From LZORAL124-50-18 sp051208045 (lineage in GTDB: Bacteria; Pseudomonadota; Gammaproteobacteria; Pseudomonadales; Oleiphilaceae), in assembly GCA_051208045.1 (NCBI GenBank), contig JBPJFY010000001.1:1178001-1242000 (forward strand): DNA of 64,000 nt, written 5' to 3'. The translations under genes and the position numbers were made by a program. Numbering within the stretch: the stretch's first letter is position 1; each line of letters starts with the position of its first letter. The notes beneath the pieces were generated by a model. That model was given only the letters and a program-made list of their open reading frames with translations. It had not been told where the DNA came from and made no database searches. Positions 35,887-45,263 of this stretch are shown piece after piece.

Positions 35887-36597
35887 ATGCGGTTAGTGGT
35901 TGGGTGTGTTTTGGGGTTATTTGCAGCGGGTGTGTGTGCGGATGCTGTGGATGAATTCTCCGGTAAATTAGCCAAGGCGATCCCGGGTTTGCAAGTAAAA
36001 TCCATTTCCGAGTCAGCTGTTTCCAATCTGATGGAAGTGACGACATCAGGCGAAGAGGTTCTTTATGTCACCAAAGATGCCAAGCACTTTCTCGTGGGAG
36101 ACCTGTTTTTCCTGGATACGGGTAAAATGAAGAATCTCACGGAAGATAAGCGAAAAGAGTCGCGTGTTGAGCAATTGTCGCAGGTTCCTGAGGCTGATTT
36201 TCTTGTGTTCGCTCCCAAAGAAACAAAAGCAACTATTAATGTGTTTACGGACATTGACTGTTATTACTGTCGCAAGCTCCACCAGGAAATTGTTCAGTTA
36301 AATGGCTATGGTATTCGTGTGAATTACCTAGCCTATCCACGCGCGGGCATCGGTTCGGAGTCCTATCAAAAAGCTGTTTCAGCATGGTGTGCGGATGACC
36401 GGCAAGCGGCGATGACGCAGGCGAAGAATGGTCAGGACATCCCTATGAAAACCTGTGACAACCCTGTGGCGGAAGAGTATGAATTAGGACGTAAGTTGGG
36501 AATTACCGGAACGCCAGCCATTATTCTGGAGTCTGGCGAAATCATTCGAGGGTATTTGCCAGCGGACAAATTGGCGGGAAGTCTTGGTTTGCTCTAA
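35887..36597 (+). CDS. dsbC: Thiol:disulfide isomerase DsbC
   Basis: Periplasmic disulfide isomerase. 236 residues. Signal peptide (MRLVVGCVLGLFAAGVCA, about 1-18), N-terminal dimerisation domain (20-80) with FSGKLAKAIPGLQVKSI, and thioredoxin-fold domain with active site CYYC (C125-C128) in FTDIDCYYCRKLHQEI. The central pair is Tyr-Tyr where E. coli has Gly-Tyr. A second cysteine pair (SAWC ... MKTCDNP) and the cis-Pro loop TGTPAIIL are present. Gene order xerD-dsbC-hom is conserved. Confidence 0.95.
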   Translation: MRLVVGCVLGLFAAGVCADAVDEFSGKLAKAIPGLQVKSISESAVSNLMEVTTSGEEVLYVTKDAKHFLVGDLFFLDTGKMKNLTEDKRKESRVEQLSQVPEADFLVFAPKETKATINVFTDIDCYYCRKLHQEIVQLNGYGIRVNYLAYPRAGIGSESYQKAVSAWCADDRQAAMTQAKNGQDIPMKTCDNPVAEEYELGRKLGITGTPAIILESGEIIRGYLPADKLAGSLGLL

Positions 36598-36635
36598 TGC
36601 GCCATGTAGCCCAGGGTTGCATTATGCGCTCTGGG

Positions 36636-36854
36636 TTAACATCTGAATCCGGTTTTTTCTTTACGAATTTTACATTCCTTATCGATGTTGTTGCAGCGTT
36701 GCCCACCTGCGGGTGAATGACCTCCTCGCTGGCATTCCTGGTATGCCTTTTGGAGTTCGAAATTACTGTACCCAGAGAACTTGGTGCCGGTATCGCACCC
36801 CAGGGCGAATATTACCAAGGCGATGACAGCTAATGCCTGTTTCACGAATTTCAT
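36636..36854 (-). CDS. Small cysteine-rich lipoprotein
   Basis: 72 residues from the ATG at 36854. A lipoprotein signal (ALAVIALVIFALGC, lipid-accepting C20) is followed by about 52 residues rich in charge with four more cysteines (QECQ, QRCNN, KECK, FRC), enough for two disulfide bonds. No family recognised. It is convergent to dsbC, whose product could act on such disulfides; that link is only a guess from position. Confidence 0.65.
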   Translation of the reverse strand: MKFVKQALAVIALVIFALGCDTGTKFSGYSNFELQKAYQECQRGGHSPAGGQRCNNIDKECKIRKEKTGFRC

Positions 36855-36866
36855 ATTTCTTACCAA

Positions 36867-37249
36867 TTCAAAAAGCCATTCAGTATTTGATTACGATAGC
36901 ATATCGTGGATGCTCCTCCTTTAAGCTTAGTTAACTATTGTATAAATACAATGTAATAAGTGTTTGATTGTGATGGTTTTAGATGGAGGTTATGGAGGGT
37001 TAAATGGTGGAAAACGGCTAACGCTTCCGGAGTTTTTGCGAATATGTTTGTTGTCTGAATGTCGCTGTGTTTGTCAGCTTGGTGCAAAATCAGGTTTGAT
37101 GAGTCTACACCTCTTGTGACTCGCCAAAATAGTGAGTGTCAGAAGAGAAACAGATAGATGTCGAGTTTTTTTCTTTCCGGAAAAGTTATAATATGCCCGG
37201 CTGACATAGTGAGTCACTTCAGACCGTTACGTATACAGTGAGGTAGAAA
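36867..37249. other. Gap of about 380 bases with a candidate hom promoter
   Basis: AT-rich in its first half; I see no ORF or RNA gene that I can support. Near the end a perfect TATAAT at 37187-37192 lies about 58 bases before the hom TTG, with only a weak -35. It probably drives hom-thrC. Confidence 0.5.
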
Positions 37250-38551
37250 TTGAAACCGGTAAAAATAGGCATTTGCGGCTTGGGTACCGTCGCTAGTGGT
37301 ACGATCAATGTGCTCAAACGAAACGAGGCTGCCATTGCTAATCGTGCCGGCAGACGGATTGAAATTGTACAGGTTGGCTCGCGAAGAATGCGAGACAACT
37401 GCGATCTATCGGGTATTGATTTCACCACAGACATTTTCGACGTTGCGGCGAATCCTGACGTGGATATTCTTGTCGAGCTGATTGGCGGGTACGATGTGGC
37501 CAGGGAGCTCGTATTGAAAGCACTGAAAAGTGGCAAGCATGTGGTTACCGCCAATAAAGCATTGATCGCCGAGCACGGGAATGAATTATTCGCTGTAGCT
37601 CGTGAAAACAAGGTATCGATTACTTTTGAAGCCGGCGTTGCCGGAGGCATTCCGATTATTAAGTCCATCAAAGATGGGTTGGCTGGCAATCAGATCACAG
37701 GCGTAGCGGGAATCATTAATGGTACCGGTAACTTTATTTTGACTGAGATGCGTGACAAAGGCCGTGAGTTTGCGGACGTGTTGAAGGAAGCGCAAGCGTT
37801 AGGTTACGCGGAAGCAGACCCTACCTTCGATGTGGAAGGGATCGATGCGGCGCACAAATTAACAATTCTCGCTTCCGTGGCATTTGGCGTCGAACTGAAT
37901 TTCAAGGCGGCGTTTACCGAGGGGATCAGCAAGCTGTCTACCGTGGATGTAGAACATGCGGAAGAGCTTGGTTACCGCATTAAGCACCTGGGGATCGCGC
38001 GAAAACGGGAAAACGGAATAGAGCTACGTGTGCATCCAACACTGGTGTCAGACAACGCGTTGATTGCGAAAGTGGATGGCGTCATGAACGCTGTGCAGGT
38101 TGAAAGCGACGCAGTGGGGCCAACGTTGTATTACGGTGCAGGTGCGGGCTCTGAGGCCACGGCGTCGGCGGTATTGGCAGATATTATCGACATTGCACGT
38201 AATCTGGACAGGGAAGGCGGTGCCTCACTACCACCGTTGGGTGTGATACCGGAAGCTGTCGGACCCAGCCAGGTTCTCCCCATTGAAGAGATTATTTCTG
38301 CGTACTATCTCAGAATACTGGCCAAAGACAGGCCGGGAGTGCTGGCCAAAGTAGCGTCTATTTTGAGTGAAAATGGCATTAACATTGAGTCCGTTATGCA
38401 GCGTGAGTCGGAAGAGCATGATGGCGTGATACCGATGATGATGCTCACCCATGAAGTGCTGGAGAAGCAGATCAGGCTGGCGATTGCCAGCATAGAGGCA
38501 TTGGATGACGTAGAAGAGCGCGTTGTGATGATTCGCGTTGAACACTTTTAA
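37250..38551 (+). CDS. hom: Homoserine dehydrogenase
   Basis: Reduces aspartate semialdehyde to homoserine for threonine and methionine. 433 residues, monofunctional (no kinase domain). Rossmann motif GLGTVASGT (8-16), VTANKALIAEHG, the substrate block GYAEADPTFDVEGIDAAHKL and a C-terminal ACT domain (about 350-433; AKDRPGVLAKVASILSENGINIESVMQ) for threonine feedback control. TTG start with GAGG ten bases upstream. thrC follows 75 bases later. Confidence 0.97.
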   Translation: MKPVKIGICGLGTVASGTINVLKRNEAAIANRAGRRIEIVQVGSRRMRDNCDLSGIDFTTDIFDVAANPDVDILVELIGGYDVARELVLKALKSGKHVVTANKALIAEHGNELFAVARENKVSITFEAGVAGGIPIIKSIKDGLAGNQITGVAGIINGTGNFILTEMRDKGREFADVLKEAQALGYAEADPTFDVEGIDAAHKLTILASVAFGVELNFKAAFTEGISKLSTVDVEHAEELGYRIKHLGIARKRENGIELRVHPTLVSDNALIAKVDGVMNAVQVESDAVGPTLYYGAGAGSEATASAVLADIIDIARNLDREGGASLPPLGVIPEAVGPSQVLPIEEIISAYYLRILAKDRPGVLAKVASILSENGINIESVMQRESEEHDGVIPMMMLTHEVLEKQIRLAIASIEALDDVEERVVMIRVEHF

Positions 38552-38626
38552 GCGTATTTGAAAGTTGGAGTCAAACGGGCCGTCAGTTTGGCACATTAAT
38601 TACAGTGAAAATATCAGGTTGAACAA

Positions 38627-40027
38627 GTGAAATACATAAGTACCAGGGGAAGTGCCGAGCCACTGTCATTCGAAGATGTGCTTCTCGCCGGGCTGGCATC
38701 AGATGGTGGACTGTACGTTCCCGAAACACTGCCCCGTTTTACCTTTGAGCAGATTGAGTCCTTTCGTCATCTGTCGTACGCAGAACTGGCATTCGAGATC
38801 ATGTATCCGTTTGTGGAGGGGGCTATTCCTGAAGACACATTCAAGGAAATGCTTCAAGATACCTACGGCTCGTTTTCCCATGCGGCGATTGCGCCGTTGG
38901 TTCAGCTTGGGCCTAATGAGTGGGTAATGGAGTTGTTTCGAGGTCCCACGCTCGCGTTCAAGGACTTTGCGTTGCAGCTTTTGGGGCGTCTGCTTGATTT
39001 TGTGTTGGAAAAGCGTAACCAGCGGGTTGTGATTCTTGGGGCAACCTCGGGAGATACGGGGTCGGCTGCGATAGAAGGTTGTAAGCGCTGCAAGAACGTG
39101 GATATTTTTATTCTCCATCCGTATGAACGTGTTTCGGAAGTGCAAAGACGACAAATGACGACGGTTATCGGTGACAATATTCACAATTTGGCGGTGAAAG
39201 GGAATTTTGACGATTGTCAGCGCATGGTGAAAGAAAGTTTTGGTGATCAACGCTTTTTGGGTGGAAAAAGCTCACTCGTGGCAGTGAACTCCATCAACTG
39301 GGCGCGAATCATGGCTCAGATTGTGTATTATTTTCATGCGGCATTGTCGCTGGGAGCGCCCCATCGGAGCGTGGCTTTCTCCGTGCCCACCGGTAATTTT
39401 GGCGATATTTTTGCCGGGTACTTGGCGCGAAATATGGGATTGCCTGTGAATCAGCTGGTGATTGCGACGAATCGCAATGATATTTTGCACCGGTTTCTGA
39501 GTCAGAATCACTATGAGGTGACCGGGATACATCATACGCTTTCACCTAGCATGGATATCGCCGTTTCCAGCAACTTCGAGCGTTTGCTGTTTGATCTGTT
39601 TGGACGAGATGGCAAATTGCTGGCGAGCAGAATGACTCAGTTACACCAGCAAGGTGGTGGCTCCATTGATGACTATCGGTGGGCACAGGCCAAGCAGCTG
39701 TTTGATAGTTGTGCGGTGGACGATGAGGCGACCTGTGAGACCATCAAGCAAGTGTTTGACACAACCGAAGAGATTCTTGACCCGCATACCGCAATTGGAG
39801 TGCGTGCAGGGCGGTTGTGTGGACGGGACGCCGCTATTCCGATGGTGACACTGGGGACAGCGCACCCGGCCAAGTTTCCGGAAGCCGTTAAAAAGTCCGG
39901 CGTACCAGTAGAGCCTGCGCTGCCCAATCATATGGCAGATCTGTTTGAGCGGGAAGAGCGCTACTCTGTGGTTGAAAATTCGCTCGATGCGATCCAGTCT
40001 GAAATTCTGAAGAATGCGCGCTTGTAA
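38627..40027 (+). CDS. thrC: Threonine synthase
   Basis: PLP enzyme converting O-phosphohomoserine to threonine. 466 residues. N-terminal MKYISTRGSAEPLSFEDVLLAGLASDGGLYVPE; PLP lysine K112 in TLAFKDFALQLLG; ATSGDTGSAAIEG and PTGNFGDIFAGY bind the cofactor phosphate. GTG start. It makes up a hom-thrC transcription unit ended by the terminator at 40057. Confidence 0.97.
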   Translation: MKYISTRGSAEPLSFEDVLLAGLASDGGLYVPETLPRFTFEQIESFRHLSYAELAFEIMYPFVEGAIPEDTFKEMLQDTYGSFSHAAIAPLVQLGPNEWVMELFRGPTLAFKDFALQLLGRLLDFVLEKRNQRVVILGATSGDTGSAAIEGCKRCKNVDIFILHPYERVSEVQRRQMTTVIGDNIHNLAVKGNFDDCQRMVKESFGDQRFLGGKSSLVAVNSINWARIMAQIVYYFHAALSLGAPHRSVAFSVPTGNFGDIFAGYLARNMGLPVNQLVIATNRNDILHRFLSQNHYEVTGIHHTLSPSMDIAVSSNFERLLFDLFGRDGKLLASRMTQLHQQGGGSIDDYRWAQAKQLFDSCAVDDEATCETIKQVFDTTEEILDPHTAIGVRAGRLCGRDAAIPMVTLGTAHPAKFPEAVKKSGVPVEPALPNHMADLFEREERYSVVENSLDAIQSEILKNARL

Positions 40028-40056
40028 GTAGCAGCGCTGAGCGCTTCAGGTTCTTG

Positions 40057-40083
40057 AAAAAGGGTTCTCGAACCCTTTTTTTA
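40057..40083 (+). terminator. Rho-independent terminator after thrC
   Basis: AAAAAGGGTT, loop CTCG, AACCCTTTTTTT. Thirty bases past the thrC stop and before recJ. Confidence 0.9.
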
Positions 40084-40096
40084 TTAGGTCACAATA

Positions 40097-41869
40097 ATGT
40101 CTTACCGGAAAAAACGCATCCAGCGGCGCGAATATTCTACCAGCGAAGCTTTTGCCGAGCCGGCGTTGCCAGCCTTGCCGCGCTTTATTCAAAGGGTGCT
40201 GCAAAACAGGGGGATCAACTGCGCTGCGGACCTGGACTTTTCCCTGAAAAATCTCGAACAGCCGAATCTTCTCGAAGTGGATCGTGCCTGCCAGCTTTTG
40301 GCGGACGCTGTGCGGAAAAAACAGCGGGTCATGATTGTTGGGGATTATGATGCCGATGGCGCGACCAGTACGGTACTGGCGGTGTCTGTATTACGCAGAA
40401 TGGGGGCTGCCCATGTGGAATATCTGGTGCCAAATCGCTTCGACTATGGGTACGGGCTTTCGCCTGAAATTGTTGAAGTTGCTGCGCGCAGTCAGCCGGA
40501 CCTCATCATTACCGTCGATAGCGGGATCAGTTGTGTTGCTGGTGTGGCGGCTGCGAAAGCGCGAGGCATTCGCGTGTTAGTGACGGATCATCATTTGCCC
40601 GGTAACGAGCTGCCCAGTGCTGATGCGATTGTGAATCCCAATCAACGGGGTTGCGGCTTTTTGTCCAAGAATACTGCCGGGGTCGGCGTTATTTTTTACG
40701 TCATGTGTGCCTTACGCGCCCACCTCAAGCGAGAACGCTGGTTTGAAGAAAATCAGATCGCTGAGCCGGTGATGGCAGAGTGGTTGGACCTGGTAGCGCT
40801 GGGAACGGTGGCTGATGTCGTGAAACTGGACAAAAACAACCGGATACTGGTTCAAAAAGGATTGGAGCGTATACGAAAAGGATTGGCTCGTCCCGGTATA
40901 CTTATGTTGTTAAAGGTGGCTGGTAAAGACTACCGATCTGTGGTTTCTACTGACTTGGGTTATTTTGTCGGTCCGAGACTGAATGCTGCGGGTCGATTGG
41001 ATGACATGACGATCGGGATTGAGTGCCTGTTGGCGGAAGACTGGGTAATTGCTGAAAATGCGGCTGCCCGGTTAAATGAGTTTAATCAGGAGCGGCGACA
41101 GCTTGAACAGGATATGCTCGCTTTGTCTGACGTGATGATCGAAGCTATTGAGTCAAGCCCGCAACCTCCGTGGGGAATTACTTTGCATGATTCTTCGTTT
41201 CATCAGGGCATCGTTGGCCTGGTGGCGTCACGGGTGAAAGATAAGTTGTATCGGCCAGTGATTGTTTTTGCTTCATCGGAAACGCAGGGGGAGCTAAAAG
41301 GTTCGGGGCGTGCCATTCCCGGGCTGCATCTGCGGGATGCACTGGAAAGAATATCAACGGAGTATCCGGGTATCATCAAAAAATTTGGCGGTCATGCAGC
41401 AGCGGCGGGCCTGTCCATTGAGCCGGCAAGGTTACAGGATTTCTCGAAGGCATTCGATGCCGTAGTGCATCAAATGATGGATGAGGCGGATCTGCAGCCC
41501 GTTGTTTATTCGGATGGTGAGCTTGAACCTTCGGATCTTACTCTGGCGTCAGCTCAATGTCTTAAGGAGGTCGCGCCCTGGGGGCAGGGGTTTCCAGAGC
41601 CTGTGTTCGATGGTGTATTTAATATCATCAATGGCCGAATCGTTGGTGCTCGACATATGAAGCTGCTTGTGATGCCGTTGGGTTCTCAGTCGCAGACATC
41701 GGAGCGGCCGAATGCATCCGGGGCGGCTATCGACGCTATCCAGTTCAATAGCCCGCTGGCGGGAAGGGAAGTACCTCGTAAAGTAAGGATGGCCTACCGT
41801 TTGGACGTAAATCGTTTTCGTGGCGAGACTTCCCTGCAGTTGTTAGTGGATTATGTGGAGCCCTTATAA
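40097..41869 (+). CDS. recJ: Single-stranded-DNA-specific 5'-3' exonuclease RecJ
   Basis: 590 residues. DHH-family motifs IVGDYDADGATSTVLA (I), TVDSGIS (II) and VTDHHLPG (III) are followed by the DHHA1 part with GSGRAIPGLHLRDALERI and KFGGHAAAAGL. Works in recombination and mismatch repair. Start 14 bases after the thrC terminator; prfB follows by 59 bases. Confidence 0.97.
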   Translation: MSYRKKRIQRREYSTSEAFAEPALPALPRFIQRVLQNRGINCAADLDFSLKNLEQPNLLEVDRACQLLADAVRKKQRVMIVGDYDADGATSTVLAVSVLRRMGAAHVEYLVPNRFDYGYGLSPEIVEVAARSQPDLIITVDSGISCVAGVAAAKARGIRVLVTDHHLPGNELPSADAIVNPNQRGCGFLSKNTAGVGVIFYVMCALRAHLKRERWFEENQIAEPVMAEWLDLVALGTVADVVKLDKNNRILVQKGLERIRKGLARPGILMLLKVAGKDYRSVVSTDLGYFVGPRLNAAGRLDDMTIGIECLLAEDWVIAENAAARLNEFNQERRQLEQDMLALSDVMIEAIESSPQPPWGITLHDSSFHQGIVGLVASRVKDKLYRPVIVFASSETQGELKGSGRAIPGLHLRDALERISTEYPGIIKKFGGHAAAAGLSIEPARLQDFSKAFDAVVHQMMDEADLQPVVYSDGELEPSDLTLASAQCLKEVAPWGQGFPEPVFDGVFNIINGRIVGARHMKLLVMPLGSQSQTSERPNASGAAIDAIQFNSPLAGREVPRKVRMAYRLDVNRFRGETSLQLLVDYVEPL

Positions 41870-41928
41870 AATTTACTTTAGAATATCGGCCCCCAAGAGA
41901 AACTGTTTGATTAGATGAGAGAGATGCC

Positions 41929-43027
41929 ATGCTTGAAGTGAATCCGATTGTATTGACGATCAAAGATTTCCGTGCCCGTACCGAATCGCTTCGGGGGTAT
42001 CTTTGACTTCGAAACCAAAAAAGAACGGTTGGTAGAGGTCGAGCGAGAGCTTGAGGCGCCGAATGTTTGGGACAATCCCGAGCGGGCGCAGGCGTTAGGA
42101 AAAGAGCGCGTTATTCTTGAAGGCATTGTTTCCACCATTGAAACGCTTCTGGCTGGATTAAATGACGCGGATGAGCTGCTTGAGATGGCGGTGGCAGAGC
42201 AAGATGCAGAAATGGTCGCTGAAGTTGAGTCTGAGCTGGAAGCACTGGAAGCTGCATTGAGTGAGCTGGAATTTAAGCGCATGTTTTCGGGTGAGATGGA
42301 CCCGAACAACGCGTATTTGGATATTCAGGCAGGCTCGGGCGGTACAGAGGCGCAGGACTGGGCCAACATGCTGTTGCGTATGTATTTGCGCTGGGCGGAA
42401 GATAAAGGCTTTAAGGCGGATTTGATCGAAGTCTCTGCGGGTGAGGTTGCGGGAATAAAGAGTGCGACCATGCAAGTGTCTGGTGAATATGCCTTTGGCT
42501 GGCTGAGGACAGAAACCGGGGTGCATCGATTGGTGCGAAAATCCCCGTTTGATTCCGGCAACCGTCGCCACACATCCTTTGCTTCCGTCTTCGTGTCGCC
42601 TGAAATTGATGACAGTGTAGAAATTGAAATCAACCCGGCAGACTTGCGCATCGATACCTATCGATCCAGTGGGGCAGGTGGTCAGCACGTTAACACCACA
42701 GATTCAGCGGTGCGCATCACTCACGTTCCTTCAGGTATAGTGGTTTCCTGTCAGAATCAGCGGTCTCAGCACCAGAACAAAGACAAGGCAATGCAGCAGC
42801 TGCGTGCCAAGCTGTATGAGCAGGAAATGTTAAAACGAAATGCGGCAGCACAAGCACTTGAAGACTCGAAGTCTGACATTGGTTGGGGAAGTCAGATTCG
42901 ATCTTATGTGTTGGATGATTCCCGAATTAAAGACCTCCGTACCGGCGTGGAGAATCGAAACACGCAATCTGTGCTGGACGGGGATCTCGATCGATTTATT
43001 GAAGCCAGTTTGAAGCAGGGTTTATAA
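41929..43027 (+). CDS. prfB: Peptide chain release factor 2 with programmed +1 frameshift
   Basis: Recognises UGA and UAA stop codons. The ATG at 41929 opens 25 codons that end at an in-frame TGA (42004-42006); a +1 shift at CTT TGA C continues with GAC at 42005, giving 365 residues, the E. coli length. The domain with the SPF codon-reading motif (VRKSPFDSG) and GGQ motif (SSGAGGQHVNTTDSAVRITH) is intact. An annotation that starts at the ATG at 41972 would miss the true N-terminus. lysS follows in the same orientation, as in E. coli. Confidence 0.97.
41992..42007 (+). promoter_or_regulatory. prfB programmed frameshift site
   Basis: CGGGGGTATCTTTGAC: an internal Shine-Dalgarno-like GGGGG, slippery CTT and in-frame TGA followed by C. 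This is the autoregulatory signal known from E. coli (AGGGGGTATCTTTGAC); low release-factor level favours the shift. Confidence 0.96.
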
Positions 43028-43055
43028 CCCTGGAAATCACAGGATAGTTACGCTT

Positions 43056-44552
43056 ATGTCTAATGAAATGCCTTCCACGACCCCTGATACGCAGTCTGTT
43101 GATGAGAACAAATTGATTGCCGAGCGTCGCGCCAAATTACGTGAAATTCGGGATGAAGGAATTGCGTTCCCGAATCACTTCCGCCGGGATGCCTACGCCG
43201 CGATCTTACAGGCGCACTACGGTGAGAAAAGCAAAGAAGAGTTAGAGTCTCTGGGCCTTCGAGCCAAAGTTGCTGGCCGATTGATGGCAAAACGAGGCCC
43301 GTTTTATGTATTACAGGATGCAACTGGCCGAATTCAGCTGTATGCCGACAAAAATGTCCAGAAGGCCATCAAGCGCTGGGATATAGGAGATATCGTCGGG
43401 GTCGAAGGTACGCTGCACAAGAGCGGAAAGGGCGACCTGTATGTCATGATGGAAGAATACCAGCTGTTGACCAAGTCTCTGCGTCCGTTGCCCGAAAAGT
43501 ATCATGGCATCGCCGATCAGGAAATGAAGTACCGACAGCGCTACGTTGACTTGATCATGAGTGAGAAAACGCGCGAAACGTTCAAGGTGCGTTCAAAGGT
43601 GATTGAAGGCATTCGCTACTTCTTATCCAAGAAAGACTTCGTGGAAGCGGAAACCCCCATGCTTCAGGTCATTCCCGGTGGGGCTTCGGCACGCCCCTTC
43701 ATCACGTTTCACAACTCGTTGGATATCCAGATGTACCTGCGGATTGCGCCTGAGTTGTATTTGAAGCGCCTGGTGGTAGGTGGTTTTGAGCGTGTGTTTG
43801 AAATCAATCGAAACTTTCGTAATGAAGGATTGTCGACGCGTCACAACCCCGAATTTACCATGATCGAGTTTTATCAGGCCTATGCTGACTACCGCGATTT
43901 GATGGATCTGACGGAAGAAATGTTAAGAACGCTGGCGATGGATATTCTGGGGACGACAACCGTCACCTATCAGGGTGATGAGTACGACTTTGGTAAACCT
44001 TTTGCCCGCATGAGCGTTTTTGATTCGATTCTTCATTACAACCCGGACATCAACGACGATCAGATCAATACGATAGAATCTGCACGGTCTCTGGCAACAA
44101 GCCTGGGAATTCCTCTCAAGGACTCCTGGGGGCTTGGCAAGGTTCAAATCGAGATCTTCGAGAAGACGGTGGAGCATCGGTTGATGGATCCAACCTTTAT
44201 CACGGAATATCCCACGGAAGTTTCCCCCTTGGCGCGTCGAAACGATCAGAACCCCTTCGTCACCGATCGCTTTGAGTTTTTTGTGGGTGGGCGAGAAATT
44301 GCCAATGGATTTTCAGAGTTAAATGACGCAGAGGATCAGGCTGAACGTTTCCGCCAGCAGGTAGAAGAGAAAGAGGCGGGTGATGACGAGGCGATGCACT
44401 TTGATGATGATTACATTGTTGCGCTCGAGCATGGCTTGCCGCCCACTGCCGGTGAAGGGATTGGTATCGATCGATTGGTGATGCTGTTTACGGACTCGCC
44501 GTCCATACGCGATGTAATCCTCTTCCCTCATATGAGGCCCATTGAAAAGTAA
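43056..44552 (+). CDS. lysS: Lysyl-tRNA synthetase (class II)
   Basis: 498 residues. N-terminal OB-fold anticodon domain (KVAGRLMAKRGPFYVLQDATGRIQLY), class II motif 1 (VEAETPMLQVIPGGASARPF), motif 2 (FEINRNFRNEGLSTRHNPEFTMIEFYQAY) and motif 3 (GEGIGIDRLVMLFTDSPSIRDVILFP). Charges tRNA-Lys. Two bases before ung; follows prfB as in E. coli. Confidence 0.98.
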   Translation: MSNEMPSTTPDTQSVDENKLIAERRAKLREIRDEGIAFPNHFRRDAYAAILQAHYGEKSKEELESLGLRAKVAGRLMAKRGPFYVLQDATGRIQLYADKNVQKAIKRWDIGDIVGVEGTLHKSGKGDLYVMMEEYQLLTKSLRPLPEKYHGIADQEMKYRQRYVDLIMSEKTRETFKVRSKVIEGIRYFLSKKDFVEAETPMLQVIPGGASARPFITFHNSLDIQMYLRIAPELYLKRLVVGGFERVFEINRNFRNEGLSTRHNPEFTMIEFYQAYADYRDLMDLTEEMLRTLAMDILGTTTVTYQGDEYDFGKPFARMSVFDSILHYNPDINDDQINTIESARSLATSLGIPLKDSWGLGKVQIEIFEKTVEHRLMDPTFITEYPTEVSPLARRNDQNPFVTDRFEFFVGGREIANGFSELNDAEDQAERFRQQVEEKEAGDDEAMHFDDDYIVALEHGLPPTAGEGIGIDRLVMLFTDSPSIRDVILFPHMRPIEK

Positions 44553-44554
44553 CG

Positions 44555-45259
44555 ATGGTTGGTCCGATGGGTGACGTGGTGGAAGAAAAGGCGGGCTCGT
44601 TGATTCAATCCTGGCAGGCGATAGTCGGCCAGGAGTTCGATCAGCCTTATATGCAAACCTTAAAGCAGTTTTTACGCGCTGAGAAGCAAGCCGGGAAGGC
44701 TGTCTATCCGCCGGGACGCGAGATGTTCAACGCCCTCAACCATACCCCGTATGAGCGGGTGAAGGTCGTGATTCTGGGGCAGGACCCTTACCATGGGCCC
44801 GGGCAGGCTCACGGCCTGAGTTTTTCTGTGCCTCAAGGGGTTAAACCACCCCCTTCGCTGGTGAATATTTTCAAAGAAATACAACGTGATTTAGGTGTTC
44901 CCTTTTTCAGTCATGGATGCTTAACATCCTGGGCGGACCAGGGGGTGCTGTTGCTTAATGCGGTACTGTCTGTACAAGCCGGCCAGGCGGCATCGCATCA
45001 AGGCAAAGGATGGGAAACCTTTACTGATCAGGTGGTAGCTGCCTTAAATGTGGGAAGAGAGCACCTGGTTTTCATGCTCTGGGGGAGTTATGCCCAGAAA
45101 AAGGGACAGTTAATCGATCGAAGTAATCATCTTGTCCTGACTGCTCCTCACCCTTCACCACTGTCTGCTCACCGAGGATTTCTTGGTTGTGGTCATTTTC
45201 GTGCAGCGAATGATTATCTCGTACAGAACGGAAATGCGCCCATCAACTGGGCGCTATAG
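44555..45259 (+). CDS. ung: Uracil-DNA glycosylase
   Basis: 234 residues. Family 1 motif A GQDPYHGPGQAHG with catalytic D77, motif HPSPLSAHRGFLGCGHF with the catalytic His, and LLLNAVLSVQAG between them. Removes uracil from DNA. An in-frame ATG at 44567 is an alternative start. Convergent with the HDOD gene, four bases between stops. Confidence 0.97.
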   Translation: MVGPMGDVVEEKAGSLIQSWQAIVGQEFDQPYMQTLKQFLRAEKQAGKAVYPPGREMFNALNHTPYERVKVVILGQDPYHGPGQAHGLSFSVPQGVKPPPSLVNIFKEIQRDLGVPFFSHGCLTSWADQGVLLLNAVLSVQAGQAASHQGKGWETFTDQVVAALNVGREHLVFMLWGSYAQKKGQLIDRSNHLVLTAPHPSPLSAHRGFLGCGHFRAANDYLVQNGNAPINWAL

Positions 45260-45263
45260 CCTG

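Noticed and set aside
41972..43027. A start at 41972 for prfB, giving 351 residues
   Set aside because: It lacks the conserved N-terminal 25 codons; the frameshift site and the upstream ATG explain the gene better.
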